The notes under the pieces are model-generated. The model was not told the origin of the DNA. It saw only the letters and a program-made list of their open reading frames with translations, and made no database searches. A stretch of DNA of 7,506 nt from Burkholderiaceae bacterium (GTDB lineage: Bacteria > Pseudomonadota > Gammaproteobacteria > Burkholderiales > Burkholderiaceae_C), in assembly GCA_023262365.1 (NCBI GenBank), contig JALRBF010000140.1, positions 1 to 7,506 on the forward strand, read 5' to 3'. This document shows, in pieces, positions 1 through 6,528 of this stretch. Position 1 is the stretch's first letter. The number at the start of each line of letters is the position of its first letter. A program made the translations under genes and the position numbers.

Positions 1-2855
1 TCATGCGCGACGGCCCGCTGGGTGCGGCGGCTTTTAATAACGAATTCGGGCGCCCCAACCTGGTTGGGTACTTTCGCAGTTTCGAGCAAACCTTCACGCA
101 AGCCGGGCAGCCGGTGCGCATGGGTTACCACAAGCCCGTGATGCTCGCCGGCGGCTTGGGTAGCATCGCGGCTGAGCAGGTGAGCAAAATTCGGTTCCCG
201 CAGGGTAGCTTGCTGGTGCAAATTGGCGGGCCTGGCATGCGCATTGGGCTCGGTGGTGGGGCCGCCAGCTCGCTGGCCGGCGGCAGCAACGACACCGCCT
301 TGGACTTTGACTCGGTGCAACGCGCCAATCCCGAAATGCAGCGCCGCGCCCACGAGGTGATTGCGCACTGTCAAGCCATGGGTGCCGACAACCCCATTTT
401 GGCCATCCATGACGTGGGCGCCGGGGGGCTATCCAACGCCTTTCCCGAACTGGTGCACGACGCCGGGCAGGGCGCGCGCTTTGATTTGGCCGCCGTGCCG
501 CTGCAAGCCAGCGGCCTGTCGGCGCGAGAGATTTGGTGCAACGAAAGCCAAGAGCGCTACGTGCTGGCCGTGGCCCCCGACCGCCTTCAAACCCTGCGCA
601 CCCTTTGCCAGCGCGAGCGCTGCCCCGTGGCGGTGGTGGGCGTGAGCACCGACACGCCGCAGCTGCAGCTCAACGACGCGCAGCAGCCGGTGATTGACAT
701 GCCCATGGACGTGTTGCTGGGCAAACCGCCGCGACTGCACCGCCGCGACGTCAGGCACCAGCCGCTGCCCAGTCGGTTGAAGCTGGATGAGGTCACGCTG
801 CAGCAAGCCGTCATCGACGTCTTGGGACACCCCACGGTGGCTTCCAAACGCTTTTTAATCACCATTGGCGACCGCAGCGTGGGCGGCCTGACCCACCGCG
901 ACCAAATGGTGGGGCCTTGGCAAGTGCCCGTGGCCGACTGCGCCGTGACCTTGGCCGACCACGACGGCTTAGGCGGTGAGGCCATGGCCGTGGGCGAGCG
1001 CAGCCCCTTGGCGGTGCACCACGCCGCGGCCTCGGCCCGGGTTGCCGTGGCCGAGGCCATCACCAACTTATTGGCCGCACCGATCACGTTATCCGGCGTC
1101 AAGCTCTCGGCCAATTGGATGGCCGCGTGCGGTGAGCCAGGCCAAGACGCCGCTTTGTACGACGCGGTACGCGCCGTTGGCTTAGAGCTGTGCCCAGCCC
1201 TTGGCGTCTCGATTCCGGTGGGTAAAGACAGCCTGTCCATGCGCATGCATTGGCAAGACGCCAGCGGTCAGTCGCACCAAGTGGTCTCGCCGGTTACGCT
1301 GGTGGCCACAGCCTTTGCCAGCTTGCCCTCGGTGCGCGGCACGCTCACCCCCCAACTGCAAGCCACGCAGCCCAGCACCCTCATCTTGGTTAATTTGGCG
1401 CGCGGCCAAACCCGCATGGGTGGCTCGATCTTGGCGCAAACCCTCAACCAAGCCGAGCGCGTGGTGCCCGACCTGGACGCCCCCGCCGACTTGGTGGCGC
1501 TGGTTCACGCCGTGAATGCCCTGCGCGATGAAGGTTTGCTGCAAGCGTATCACGACCGCAGCGACGGCGGGCTGCTGAGCACCGTGGCCGAAATGGCCTT
1601 TGCCGGCGGCGTGGGCGTGGCGCTTAACGTGGATACCTTGTTGCTCGAAGGCGACGGCATCAGCGACAGCCGCATGGACGTGGGCGACAGCAAAAATTGG
1701 TCAACCCAGGTGCAAGCCAGGCGCCACGAAGGCACCATTCGGGCTTTATTTAACGAAGAGCTTGGTGTGGTGCTGCAGGTGGCGCGCGAACACCGCGACC
1801 AAGCCTTGGCGCGGCTGCGTGCCCACGGCTTGGGCGCCTGCAGCCATTGCGTGGGCATGACACTGCCGCAACACGACACGCCCGAGTTGCAAGTGTGGCG
1901 CGACACCGAAGTGGTGTTTCGCGCCACCTTGCACGACCTGCATCAGGTATGGGACAGCATCAGTTGGCGCATGGCGCGCGAGCGCGATAACCCGCACAGT
2001 GCCGACGCCGAGCACGCCACCAAGGGCGACCCCAGCGACCCGGGGCTGCACGCCCACGTAACCTTTGACTTGGCTCCTATGGTCTCAAGCCACCGGCCCC
2101 GTGTGGCCGTGCTGCGCGAGCAAGGCGTGAACTCGCACGTGGAGATGGCCCGCGCCTTTGACCTGGCGGGCTTTGAGGCCGTGGACGTGCATATGACCGA
2201 CTTGCAGCACGGCCGCGCCGACTTGGCCGATTTCACTGGCTTGGTGGCTTGCGGCGGCTTCAGCTACGGCGACACTTTAGGGGCAGGCTTGGGATGGGCC
2301 AGCAGTTGGCGCCACAACACCCGGCTGCAGGACATGCTGGGCGCTTTTTTTGCACGCGGCCAAACCTTTGCCTTGGGGGTGTGCAACGGCTGCCAAATGC
2401 TGGCGCACCTCGCACCCTTGATACCCGGGGCGCAGCACTGGCCCCGGTTTGCCCCCAACGCCAGTGAGCGCTATGAAGCGCGGCTTAGCTTGGTTGAAAT
2501 CGTTGACTCGCCCAGCCTGTTCACCCAAGGCATGCAGGGCAGCCGGCTGCCCGTGGTGGTGGCGCACGGCGAAGGCCGTGCCGTATTTGACCAAGGCAGC
2601 GACACGGCCCAAGCGCATACCGTGCTGCGCTTTGTCGATCATCACGGACAAGCCACCGAGGCCTACCCGTTTAACCCCAACGGCAGCGCCATGGGCGCCA
2701 ATGGCTTTACCACCACCGACGGTCGCGTCACCATCATGATGCCGCACCCTGAACGTGGTTTTCGCTACGCTCAGTGGAGTTGGTCGCCTGGCGACGCCGG
2801 CCAGCCCAGCCCCTGGATGCAGTTGTGGCACAACGCGCGGCGCGCCGTGGGCTAG
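1..2855 (+). CDS. purL: Phosphoribosylformylglycinamidine (FGAM) synthase PurL, large fused form, 5'-truncated by the window edge
   Basis: Catalyses the ATP- and glutamine-dependent conversion of FGAR to FGAM, the fourth step of de novo purine synthesis, in the cytoplasm. The visible 950 residues are counted from the Met codon at 3, which is internal and not the true start. They align throughout with the C-terminal three quarters of the ~1,300-residue gammaproteobacterial-type enzyme, so roughly 350 N-terminal residues are missing. In order: the FGAM synthase glycine-rich ATP-site segment IGLGGGAASS (81-90) and HDVGAGGLSN (136-145); the second AIRS-like half with SANWMAA, IPVGKDSLSM and YHDRSDGG (516-523); then a class I glutamine amidotransferase domain starting near PRVAVLREQGVNSHVEMA. 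The amidotransferase triad is intact: Cys794 in GVCNGCQML, and His915 and Glu917 in HPERGF. Residues ~549-579 form an insertion relative to E. coli PurL as I recall it, just before ALFNEELG. The stop is TAG at 2853-2855. The gene converges on the isomerase gene with 21 bp between. Confidence 0.98.
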   Translation, partial: MRDGPLGAAAFNNEFGRPNLVGYFRSFEQTFTQAGQPVRMGYHKPVMLAGGLGSIAAEQVSKIRFPQGSLLVQIGGPGMRIGLGGGAASSLAGGSNDTALDFDSVQRANPEMQRRAHEVIAHCQAMGADNPILAIHDVGAGGLSNAFPELVHDAGQGARFDLAAVPLQASGLSAREIWCNESQERYVLAVAPDRLQTLRTLCQRERCPVAVVGVSTDTPQLQLNDAQQPVIDMPMDVLLGKPPRLHRRDVRHQPLPSRLKLDEVTLQQAVIDVLGHPTVASKRFLITIGDRSVGGLTHRDQMVGPWQVPVADCAVTLADHDGLGGEAMAVGERSPLAVHHAAASARVAVAEAITNLLAAPITLSGVKLSANWMAACGEPGQDAALYDAVRAVGLELCPALGVSIPVGKDSLSMRMHWQDASGQSHQVVSPVTLVATAFASLPSVRGTLTPQLQATQPSTLILVNLARGQTRMGGSILAQTLNQAERVVPDLDAPADLVALVHAVNALRDEGLLQAYHDRSDGGLLSTVAEMAFAGGVGVALNVDTLLLEGDGISDSRMDVGDSKNWSTQVQARRHEGTIRALFNEELGVVLQVAREHRDQALARLRAHGLGACSHCVGMTLPQHDTPELQVWRDTEVVFRATLHDLHQVWDSISWRMARERDNPHSADAEHATKGDPSDPGLHAHVTFDLAPMVSSHRPRVAVLREQGVNSHVEMARAFDLAGFEAVDVHMTDLQHGRADLADFTGLVACGGFSYGDTLGAGLGWASSWRHNTRLQDMLGAFFARGQTFALGVCNGCQMLAHLAPLIPGAQHWPRFAPNASERYEARLSLVEIVDSPSLFTQGMQGSRLPVVVAHGEGRAVFDQGSDTAQAHTVLRFVDHHGQATEAYPFNPNGSAMGANGFTTTDGRVTIMMPHPERGFRYAQWSWSPGDAGQPSPWMQLWHNARRAVG

Positions 2856-2857
2856 CG

Positions 2858-2867
2858 CACCGCGGTG
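2858..2867. repeat. 10-bp perfect palindrome in the purL / isomerase tail-to-tail gap
   Basis: CACCGCGGTG is a perfect palindrome inside the 21-bp spacer between the purL stop and the isomerase stop. It has no loop and no T-tract follows on either strand, so it does not look like a normal intrinsic terminator. It could be chance in GC-rich DNA. Confidence 0.3.
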
Positions 2868-2876
2868 GCGGTGGGG

Positions 2877-3653
2877 TTAATCAATCTTGGCGTCGCCGCG
2901 CAACTTGGCTTGAAAGGCCTGCAGTTTTTCTTGCTGCAGCCGCTCGCGCAGCGCGTCCTTCACCTCATCAAACGCGGGCGGTTGCGCTTTGCGTACATCG
3001 GTGAGGCGAATGATGTGCCAGCCAAATTGGCTTTTAACTGGCGCTTGGGTGGTTTGCCCCTTCTTCAGCGCCACCATGGCTTGGCTGAACTCGGGCACAA
3101 ACGTATCGGGCGTGGCCCAATTTAAGTCACCGCCGTTGGCCCCCGAGCCCGGGTCTTGCGAGTCTTTTTTGGCCAGTGCTGCAAAGTCGGCGCCCCCGGC
3201 CAAGGCCTTCAGGCCGGCTTGGGCGGCGGCTTCGTCTTTGTACAAAATATGGCTGGCGCGGTACTCTTGGCCGGCCACGCCCGAGGTCAGTTTGTCGTAC
3301 TGCGTGCGCACGTCGGCATCGGTGACGGGGTTTTTGGCTTGAAAGTCGTTCAGCAAGGCCCGAATTAGCACCATTTGTCGCGTCAGGGCCATTTGGTCTT
3401 GGTAGTCCTGGCTAGCGGTTAGGCCACGGCGCTCGGCCTCTTGCACAAAAATTTCGCGCATCACCAATTCATCACGAATTTGCTGCCGTTGGGCATCAGT
3501 TACGGGTTGGCCCGCGCGTGCCATTTGGCGCTCCAGCGCGTCGGCGCGGCTGGTGGGAATGGGCTTGCCATTGACCACGGCAACGTTTTGCGCCAGGGCC
3601 GCGGCCGACAGCAGCAACGACGCGCCCAAGGTGAGCAGGTGGTGGGTTTTCAT
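2877..3653 (-). CDS. Secreted parvulin-type peptidyl-prolyl cis-trans isomerase (PpiC/SurA-like)
   Basis: A folding helper that speeds cis-trans isomerisation of prolyl bonds, expected in the periplasm. The 258-residue protein begins with a signal peptide: MKTHH, then a hydrophobic stretch to about residue 21, with a likely signal peptidase I site ALA|Q at 19-22. Residues ~22-125 are a helical SurA-N-like chaperone segment (VNGKPIPTSRADALERQMAR, and a REIFVQEAERRGL helix). Residues ~131-218 are a single rotamase (parvulin) domain: YRASHILYKDE, an FAALAKKDSQDPGSGANGGDLNW segment beginning at F157, FVPEFSQAMVALKKGQ, and the closing FGWHIIRLTDVR. A charged helical tail follows. No lipobox Cys is seen, so it should be soluble. 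On the mRNA a GGGAG ribosome site (3665-3669) lies 11 nt before ATG. It is last in the minus-strand row, 39 bp after bolA. The family is broad (PpiC, PrsA-like, SurA-like), so the exact orthologue is not assigned. The client proteins are unknown. Confidence 0.93.
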   Translation of the reverse strand: MKTHHLLTLGASLLLSAAALAQNVAVVNGKPIPTSRADALERQMARAGQPVTDAQRQQIRDELVMREIFVQEAERRGLTASQDYQDQMALTRQMVLIRALLNDFQAKNPVTDADVRTQYDKLTSGVAGQEYRASHILYKDEAAAQAGLKALAGGADFAALAKKDSQDPGSGANGGDLNWATPDTFVPEFSQAMVALKKGQTTQAPVKSQFGWHIIRLTDVRKAQPPAFDEVKDALRERLQQEKLQAFQAKLRGDAKID

Positions 3654-3670
3654 GTGGTGGAAGACTCCCG

Positions 3671-3713
3671 AAAAAATAAAAAAGCCTGGGGGTTATGCCC
3701 ATTCAATGGCCAG
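3671..3713 (-). terminator. Possible weak intrinsic terminator or attenuator between bolA and the isomerase gene
   Basis: Reading the minus strand, the end of bolA can fold with an outer stem CTGG/CCAG (3710-3713 with 3686-3689) and an inner stem GGG/CCC (3698-3700 with 3690-3692) around a 5-nt loop, with a 9-nt bulge on one side. Two bases later comes the T-rich run TTTTTTATTTTTT (3671-3683), striking in such GC-rich DNA. The stem is weak and bulged, so partial termination is more likely than a full stop. The same AT-rich tract could instead serve as a promoter -10/UP region for the isomerase: a TTGAAT (3701-3706) lies upstream, but its spacing to any good -10 is poor. Confidence 0.3.
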
Positions 3714-3950
3714 TGCGTGCAAGCCCTGGGCAAACAAAGGTTGCGCCGCATCATACACAAGGCGGTGCTTGTCAACGCGCGAGCCCGAGCCAAGTGCCGC
3801 GGCGCTGATGCGAACACGCAAATGACTGCCCTCGGTGCGGCCATCGCTGCCAGCGTGGCCGGCGTGCTGGGCGCTCTCGTCAATCACTTCAAGCACCTCG
3901 GGTGCGTGCCGGGTTTGCAAAATGTGGTGCAGTTGGTCAGCCGCTGGCAT
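3693..3950 (-). CDS. bolA: BolA family protein
   Basis: Small cytoplasmic protein of the BolA fold (class II KH-like). Members pair with monothiol glutaredoxins to bind or traffic [2Fe-2S] clusters, and some act as transcription or morphology regulators. The 85 residues carry the family marks: EVIDESAQHAGH (21-32), GSHLRVRIS (41-49), the RVDKHRLVYDA segment (58-68) with the conserved His62, and the closing LHALAIEW (77-84). The DES...HAGH and HR-VY motifs match the BolA branch rather than the IbaG/YrbA branch. It lacks the long C-terminal tail of E. coli BolA, as I recall that protein. The start is supported by an AAGGA ribosome site 6 nt upstream that overlaps the yciB stop codon. It sits 9 bp after yciB, so the two are translationally coupled or nearly so. 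Whether this copy works as a regulator or in Fe-S handling cannot be told from sequence. Confidence 0.94.
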   Translation of the reverse strand: MPAADQLHHILQTRHAPEVLEVIDESAQHAGHAGSDGRTEGSHLRVRISAAALGSGSRVDKHRLVYDAAQPLFAQGLHALAIEWA

Positions 3951-3956
3951 GCAAAG

Positions 3957-3961
3957 TCCTT
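3957..3961 (-). promoter_or_regulatory. bolA ribosome binding site overlapping the yciB stop codon
   Basis: On the minus strand the yciB stop and the bolA Shine-Dalgarno share bases (TAAGGA), followed by six bases and then ATG. This fixes the bolA start at 3950 and suggests that ribosomes finishing yciB can reinitiate on bolA. Confidence 0.7.
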
Positions 3962-4517
3962 AGGGTTTTTCGTGGTCTGGCGGCGATTCGGCCTCCGCCG
4001 GTAGGTGCCGGGCAATGTAAAACCCTTGCCCCACAATAAAAACAATCGGAAACACGTAGCCCCACAGCTTGAAGTTGACCCAATCGTCGGTGGAAAAGGC
4101 GTAGGCCACCACGCCGTTGAGCCCGGCCATGAAGGCAAAGTAGCCCGCCCAGGCCCACGTAAGGCGCTGCCACACCGCCGGGGGTAGGTTAAGTTGCGTC
4201 CCCAGCAGCATGTGCAGCACGTTGCGCCGCCAGATTTGCAGCATGGCCACCAGCGCCAGCGCCATGCCGGCGTACAGCACCGTGGGCTTCCATTTAATAA
4301 AACGCTCGTCTTGCAGCACCAGCGTGAGCGTGCCAAACACCAGCACCAGCACCAGGGTGGTTTTTTGTAGGGCCGAGAGCTTGCGATCGAGCCACCACAC
4401 CACTGCCATTTGGGCCGCCGTGGCGGCCATCAGTGCCGCGGTGGCGGCGTAAATGCCCTGCAGTTTGTACAGCAGCACAAACAGCACAATCGGCAAAAAA
4501 TCAAGCAGCCACCGCAT
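3960..4517 (-). CDS. yciB: Septation protein A family inner-membrane protein YciB (IspZ)
   Basis: Polytopic inner-membrane protein of the YciB/IspA(IspZ) family. Members affect septum formation and cell-envelope integrity in enterobacteria and Shigella, but the biochemical activity is not settled. The 185 residues match the usual family length. Hydrophobic segments lie at about 4-19, 22-43, 53-69, 78-96, 122-141 and 151-170. Family motifs are DFLPIVLF (6-13), FIKWKPTVLYA (73-83), LPPAVWQRLTWAW (111-123) and WVNFKLWG (146-153). The C-terminal tail (172-185) is charged and cytoplasm-like. The ATG at 4515-4517 is chosen because the protein then begins MRWLLDFLPIV, as the family does. An upstream in-frame ATG at 4586 would add a 23-residue Arg-rich extension that overlaps msrB. 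No clear Shine-Dalgarno is visible. The start is 5 nt after the msrB stop, so translation is probably coupled. Confidence 0.95.
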   Translation of the reverse strand: MRWLLDFLPIVLFVLLYKLQGIYAATAALMAATAAQMAVVWWLDRKLSALQKTTLVLVLVFGTLTLVLQDERFIKWKPTVLYAGMALALVAMLQIWRRNVLHMLLGTQLNLPPAVWQRLTWAWAGYFAFMAGLNGVVAYAFSTDDWVNFKLWGYVFPIVFIVGQGFYIARHLPAEAESPPDHEKP

Positions 4518-4522
4518 GGCGC

Positions 4523-4957
4523 TTAGGGCGTGGGGTCGGCGTCGTTGGCGTCTTGCTGCCAACCCAGTGAGGCCGAGTTGATGCAATAGCGCAGTCCGGT
4601 GGGGGCCGGGCCGTCTTCAAATACATGGCCCAAGTGCGCGCCGCACGCTTGGCACAGGGTTTCGGTTCGAATCATGCCGTGGCTGATGTCGCGCCGCTGT
4701 GCCACCGCCTCGGGCTTGGCGGTATGAAAACTGGGCCAGCCGCAGCCGGCGTCAAATTTGGTGTCGCTGTCAAACAGCTCGGCGTTGCAGCAAATGCAGC
4801 GGTACACGCCGCGCGCCCAGTGCTGGTCAAAACGCCCGGTGCCTGGGCGCTCGGTGGCCGCGAGTTGCGTGATCTCGTAGGCCCCAGGTTCGGCGCCTTG
4901 GGTCTTGAGCCAGTCGCGCCACTGCGCTTCGGTTTGTGGTCGGTTAAAGGTGGACAT
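4523..4957 (-). CDS. msrB: Peptide-methionine (R)-S-oxide reductase MsrB
   Basis: Reduces the R epimer of methionine sulfoxide in oxidised proteins back to methionine, drawing electrons from thioredoxin. No signal peptide is seen, so it is cytoplasmic. The 144 residues are a complete stand-alone SelR domain. Two zinc-binding CxxC pairs are present, C54/C57 (CICC) and C102/C105 (CQAC). GCGWPSF (71-77) carries Cys72 in the usual resolving position. HLGHVF (108-113) and RYCINSASL (123-131) follow, the latter with catalytic Cys125 in the Cys rather than selenocysteine form. The residue after SASL is Gly instead of the usual Arg/Lys, a minor change next to the active site. The N-terminal helix [10 protein letters not shown] is typical. 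The start ATG at 4955-4957 has only a weak GGG-type ribosome site. The gene is 5 nt upstream of yciB and 83 nt downstream of selO. Pairing with selO fits a shared oxidative-stress role. Confidence 0.97.
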   Translation of the reverse strand: MSTFNRPQTEAQWRDWLKTQGAEPGAYEITQLAATERPGTGRFDQHWARGVYRCICCNAELFDSDTKFDAGCGWPSFHTAKPEAVAQRRDISHGMIRTETLCQACGAHLGHVFEDGPAPTGLRYCINSASLGWQQDANDADPTP

Positions 4958-4974
4958 GACGACCCGTGATGAGA

Positions 4975-4990
4975 TGGTGGGGTGGTGGGG
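4975..4990. repeat. Two-copy tandem 8-mer in the msrB leader
   Basis: TGGTGGGG occurs twice in direct succession on the plus strand, about 17 nt before the msrB start. The msrB mRNA would carry the C-rich complement, and the template strand is G-rich enough for a two-layer quadruplex. No function can be assigned. Confidence 0.4.
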
Positions 4991-4994
4991 TGAA

Positions 4995-5028
4995 CAAGCC
5001 GCGCATTAAGCGTGCATGCGCCAAGCCG
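4995..5028. repeat. Inverted repeat bracketed by short direct repeats in the selO-msrB spacer
   Basis: A 6-bp inverted repeat, GCGCAT (5001-5006) and ATGCGC (5016-5021), with a 9-base loop lies just after the selO stop. It is bracketed by two copies of CAAGCCG (4995-5001 and 5022-5028). No T-tract follows on the minus strand, so it is not a standard intrinsic terminator. It could be an RNA processing or stability hairpin, an operator, or chance. No promoter was recognised in the 83-bp spacer, so co-transcription of msrB with selO remains possible. Confidence 0.35.
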
Positions 5029-5040
5029 TAAGCATAACCG

Positions 5041-6528
5041 CTAAGACGAGCAGCTGAGCACCAGCTCGTGCGCCCAGGGGGGTGGTGGGCCAGCCCACGC
5101 GGCATGCGCGGGGTGCGGTTGGGTGGGCGTTTGCAGCACCTGCCACAGCGCCTGCAGCACGCTGGGGTCGCCAGCCTCAGCCGCTTCAATGGCCTCTTGC
5201 GCCATGTGGTTACGCAGCACAAACACGGGGTTAACCTGTTGCATGCGCTGGCCCAGCTCGCGCGGCGCGTGGCCGTGGCGCTGTGCCACTTGCTGCAGTT
5301 GCACCACCCATGGCGCCACCTCCTCGGTGGGTAGGCTGCTTGGCAGCGCTTGGCGCACGTGGGCCGCGGCGTCGGCCCAGTCGGGGCAGTCGGCCAGCGC
5401 GTCGCTTATGGCGCGCCAGCTCAAGGTAAAGTCGCCGCGGTGTTTGGCCAGCAGCGTCAGCCACGTTTGGGCCACGGGCAGTGCGTCGGCCGCGGCGTGT
5501 GCCAACCCCAGTTTGCGCGCCCACGCCACAGCCTGGGCGTGCGCATAGGCATCTGGGTAGCGCTGCAACGCGTTGGTTAAGGCCTCGGTCTCGGGCACCA
5601 GTGCCACCAGCGCTTGGGCCAAACACTGCAGGTTCCACCACGCCACTTGCGGCTGGTTTTGGTACACGTAACGCCCGCCGGTGTCGGAGTGGTTGGCGTT
5701 GTGCGCGGGGTCAAACGCGTCCATGAATTGAAACGGGCCGTAGTCCAGCGTCAAGCCCAGCACGCTCATGTTGTCGGTGTTCATGACGCCGTGGCAAAAC
5801 CCCACCGCTTGCCACTGCGCCATCAAGTCGGCGGTGGCCTCGAGCACCGCGGCAAACCAGGCCAGTGCGCGCTCGGCTGGGTCGGCCACGGCGGCCAAAG
5901 GCGCAAAGTGTTGCCGCAACACCCAGTCCAGCAGCGTTTGCATGGCTTGTGGGTCGCGCCCCAAATGTTCAAAGTGCCCAAAGCGCACAAAGCTGGGCGC
6001 CAGCCGAGTCAGCACGGCAGCGGCCTCGGTGCGCTCGCGCCGCACGGGTGTGTCCGACCCCACCAAGGCCAACGCGCGGGTGGTGGCAATGCCCAGGCCG
6101 TGCATGGCCTCGCTGGCCAAAAATTCGCGGATGCTGCTGCGCCACACCGCGCGCCCATCGCCCATGCGCGAAAACGGTGTCAGCCCAGCGCCCTTGAGCT
6201 GCCACTCCCACACCTGCCCATCGGCGCCTTGCGTGCTGCCCAGCAGCAGGGCCCGGCCGTCGCCCAACTGCCCGGCCCACACGCCAAACTGGTGGCCGCT
6301 GTACACCGTGGCGTACGCCGGCGTTGCCGGTGTATTGCCGGCCAACAGCGCCAGCGCCTCGGGCGTGTGCAGCCATGGGGCGGGCGCACCGGCGTGCTGG
6401 GCCAACGCGTGGTTTTGCGCCAGCCAACGCGGGGCCTGCACCGCCTGAGGCGCCACCGGCACGGCAAAGGGCGCGCCCAATGCCGCCATGCCAGGGGCAA
6501 ACACGGGCGCCTTCAACGGGTCGTTCAT
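5041..6528 (-). CDS. selO: Protein adenylyltransferase SelO (YdiU/UPF0061 family pseudokinase)
   Basis: SelO has a kinase fold that binds ATP in a flipped pose and transfers AMP to Ser/Thr/Tyr of target proteins. In E. coli it has been tied to redox homeostasis and glutaredoxin AMPylation. The 495 residues are full length. SGHQFGVWAGQLGDGRA (77-93) leads into the nucleotide site. WQLKGAGLTPFSRMGDGRAV carries the likely ATP-binding Lys112, and SSIREFLASEAM supplies Glu140. HGVMNTDNMS (246-255) and LDYGPFQFMD (261-270) hold the catalytic/metal residues Asp252, Asn253 and Asp262. NPVFVLRNHMAQEAI (433-447) is the conserved C-lobe motif. The protein ends SCSS, with Cys493 (TGC) at the position occupied by selenocysteine in animal SelO. 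The ATG at 6526-6528 is chosen because the frame upstream is open but lacks family sequence; the ribosome site is weak. It is the first gene of the minus-strand row and divergent from the acyl-CoA ligase. Confidence 0.97.
   Translation of the reverse strand: MNDPLKAPVFAPGMAALGAPFAVPVAPQAVQAPRWLAQNHALAQHAGAPAPWLHTPEALALLAGNTPATPAYATVYSGHQFGVWAGQLGDGRALLLGSTQGADGQVWEWQLKGAGLTPFSRMGDGRAVWRSSIREFLASEAMHGLGIATTRALALVGSDTPVRRERTEAAAVLTRLAPSFVRFGHFEHLGRDPQAMQTLLDWVLRQHFAPLAAVADPAERALAWFAAVLEATADLMAQWQAVGFCHGVMNTDNMSVLGLTLDYGPFQFMDAFDPAHNANHSDTGGRYVYQNQPQVAWWNLQCLAQALVALVPETEALTNALQRYPDAYAHAQAVAWARKLGLAHAAADALPVAQTWLTLLAKHRGDFTLSWRAISDALADCPDWADAAAHVRQALPSSLPTEEVAPWVVQLQQVAQRHGHAPRELGQRMQQVNPVFVLRNHMAQEAIEAAEAGDPSVLQALWQVLQTPTQPHPAHAAWAGPPPPWAHELVLSCSS

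Noticed and set aside
587..1246. A 219-codon minus-strand frame inside purL
   Set aside because: Fully inside the conserved PurL coding region with no motif and no ribosome site; a shadow of purL.
3441..4004. A 187-codon plus-strand frame antisense to the isomerase and bolA genes
   Set aside because: It crosses two well-supported genes on the other strand, has no recognisable domain, and resembles other GC-bias shadows.
4518..4586. N-terminal extension of YciB to an ATG at 4586
   Set aside because: It would overlap the end of msrB and add an Arg-rich stretch, whereas the family begins directly with the MRWLLDFLPIV-like segment.
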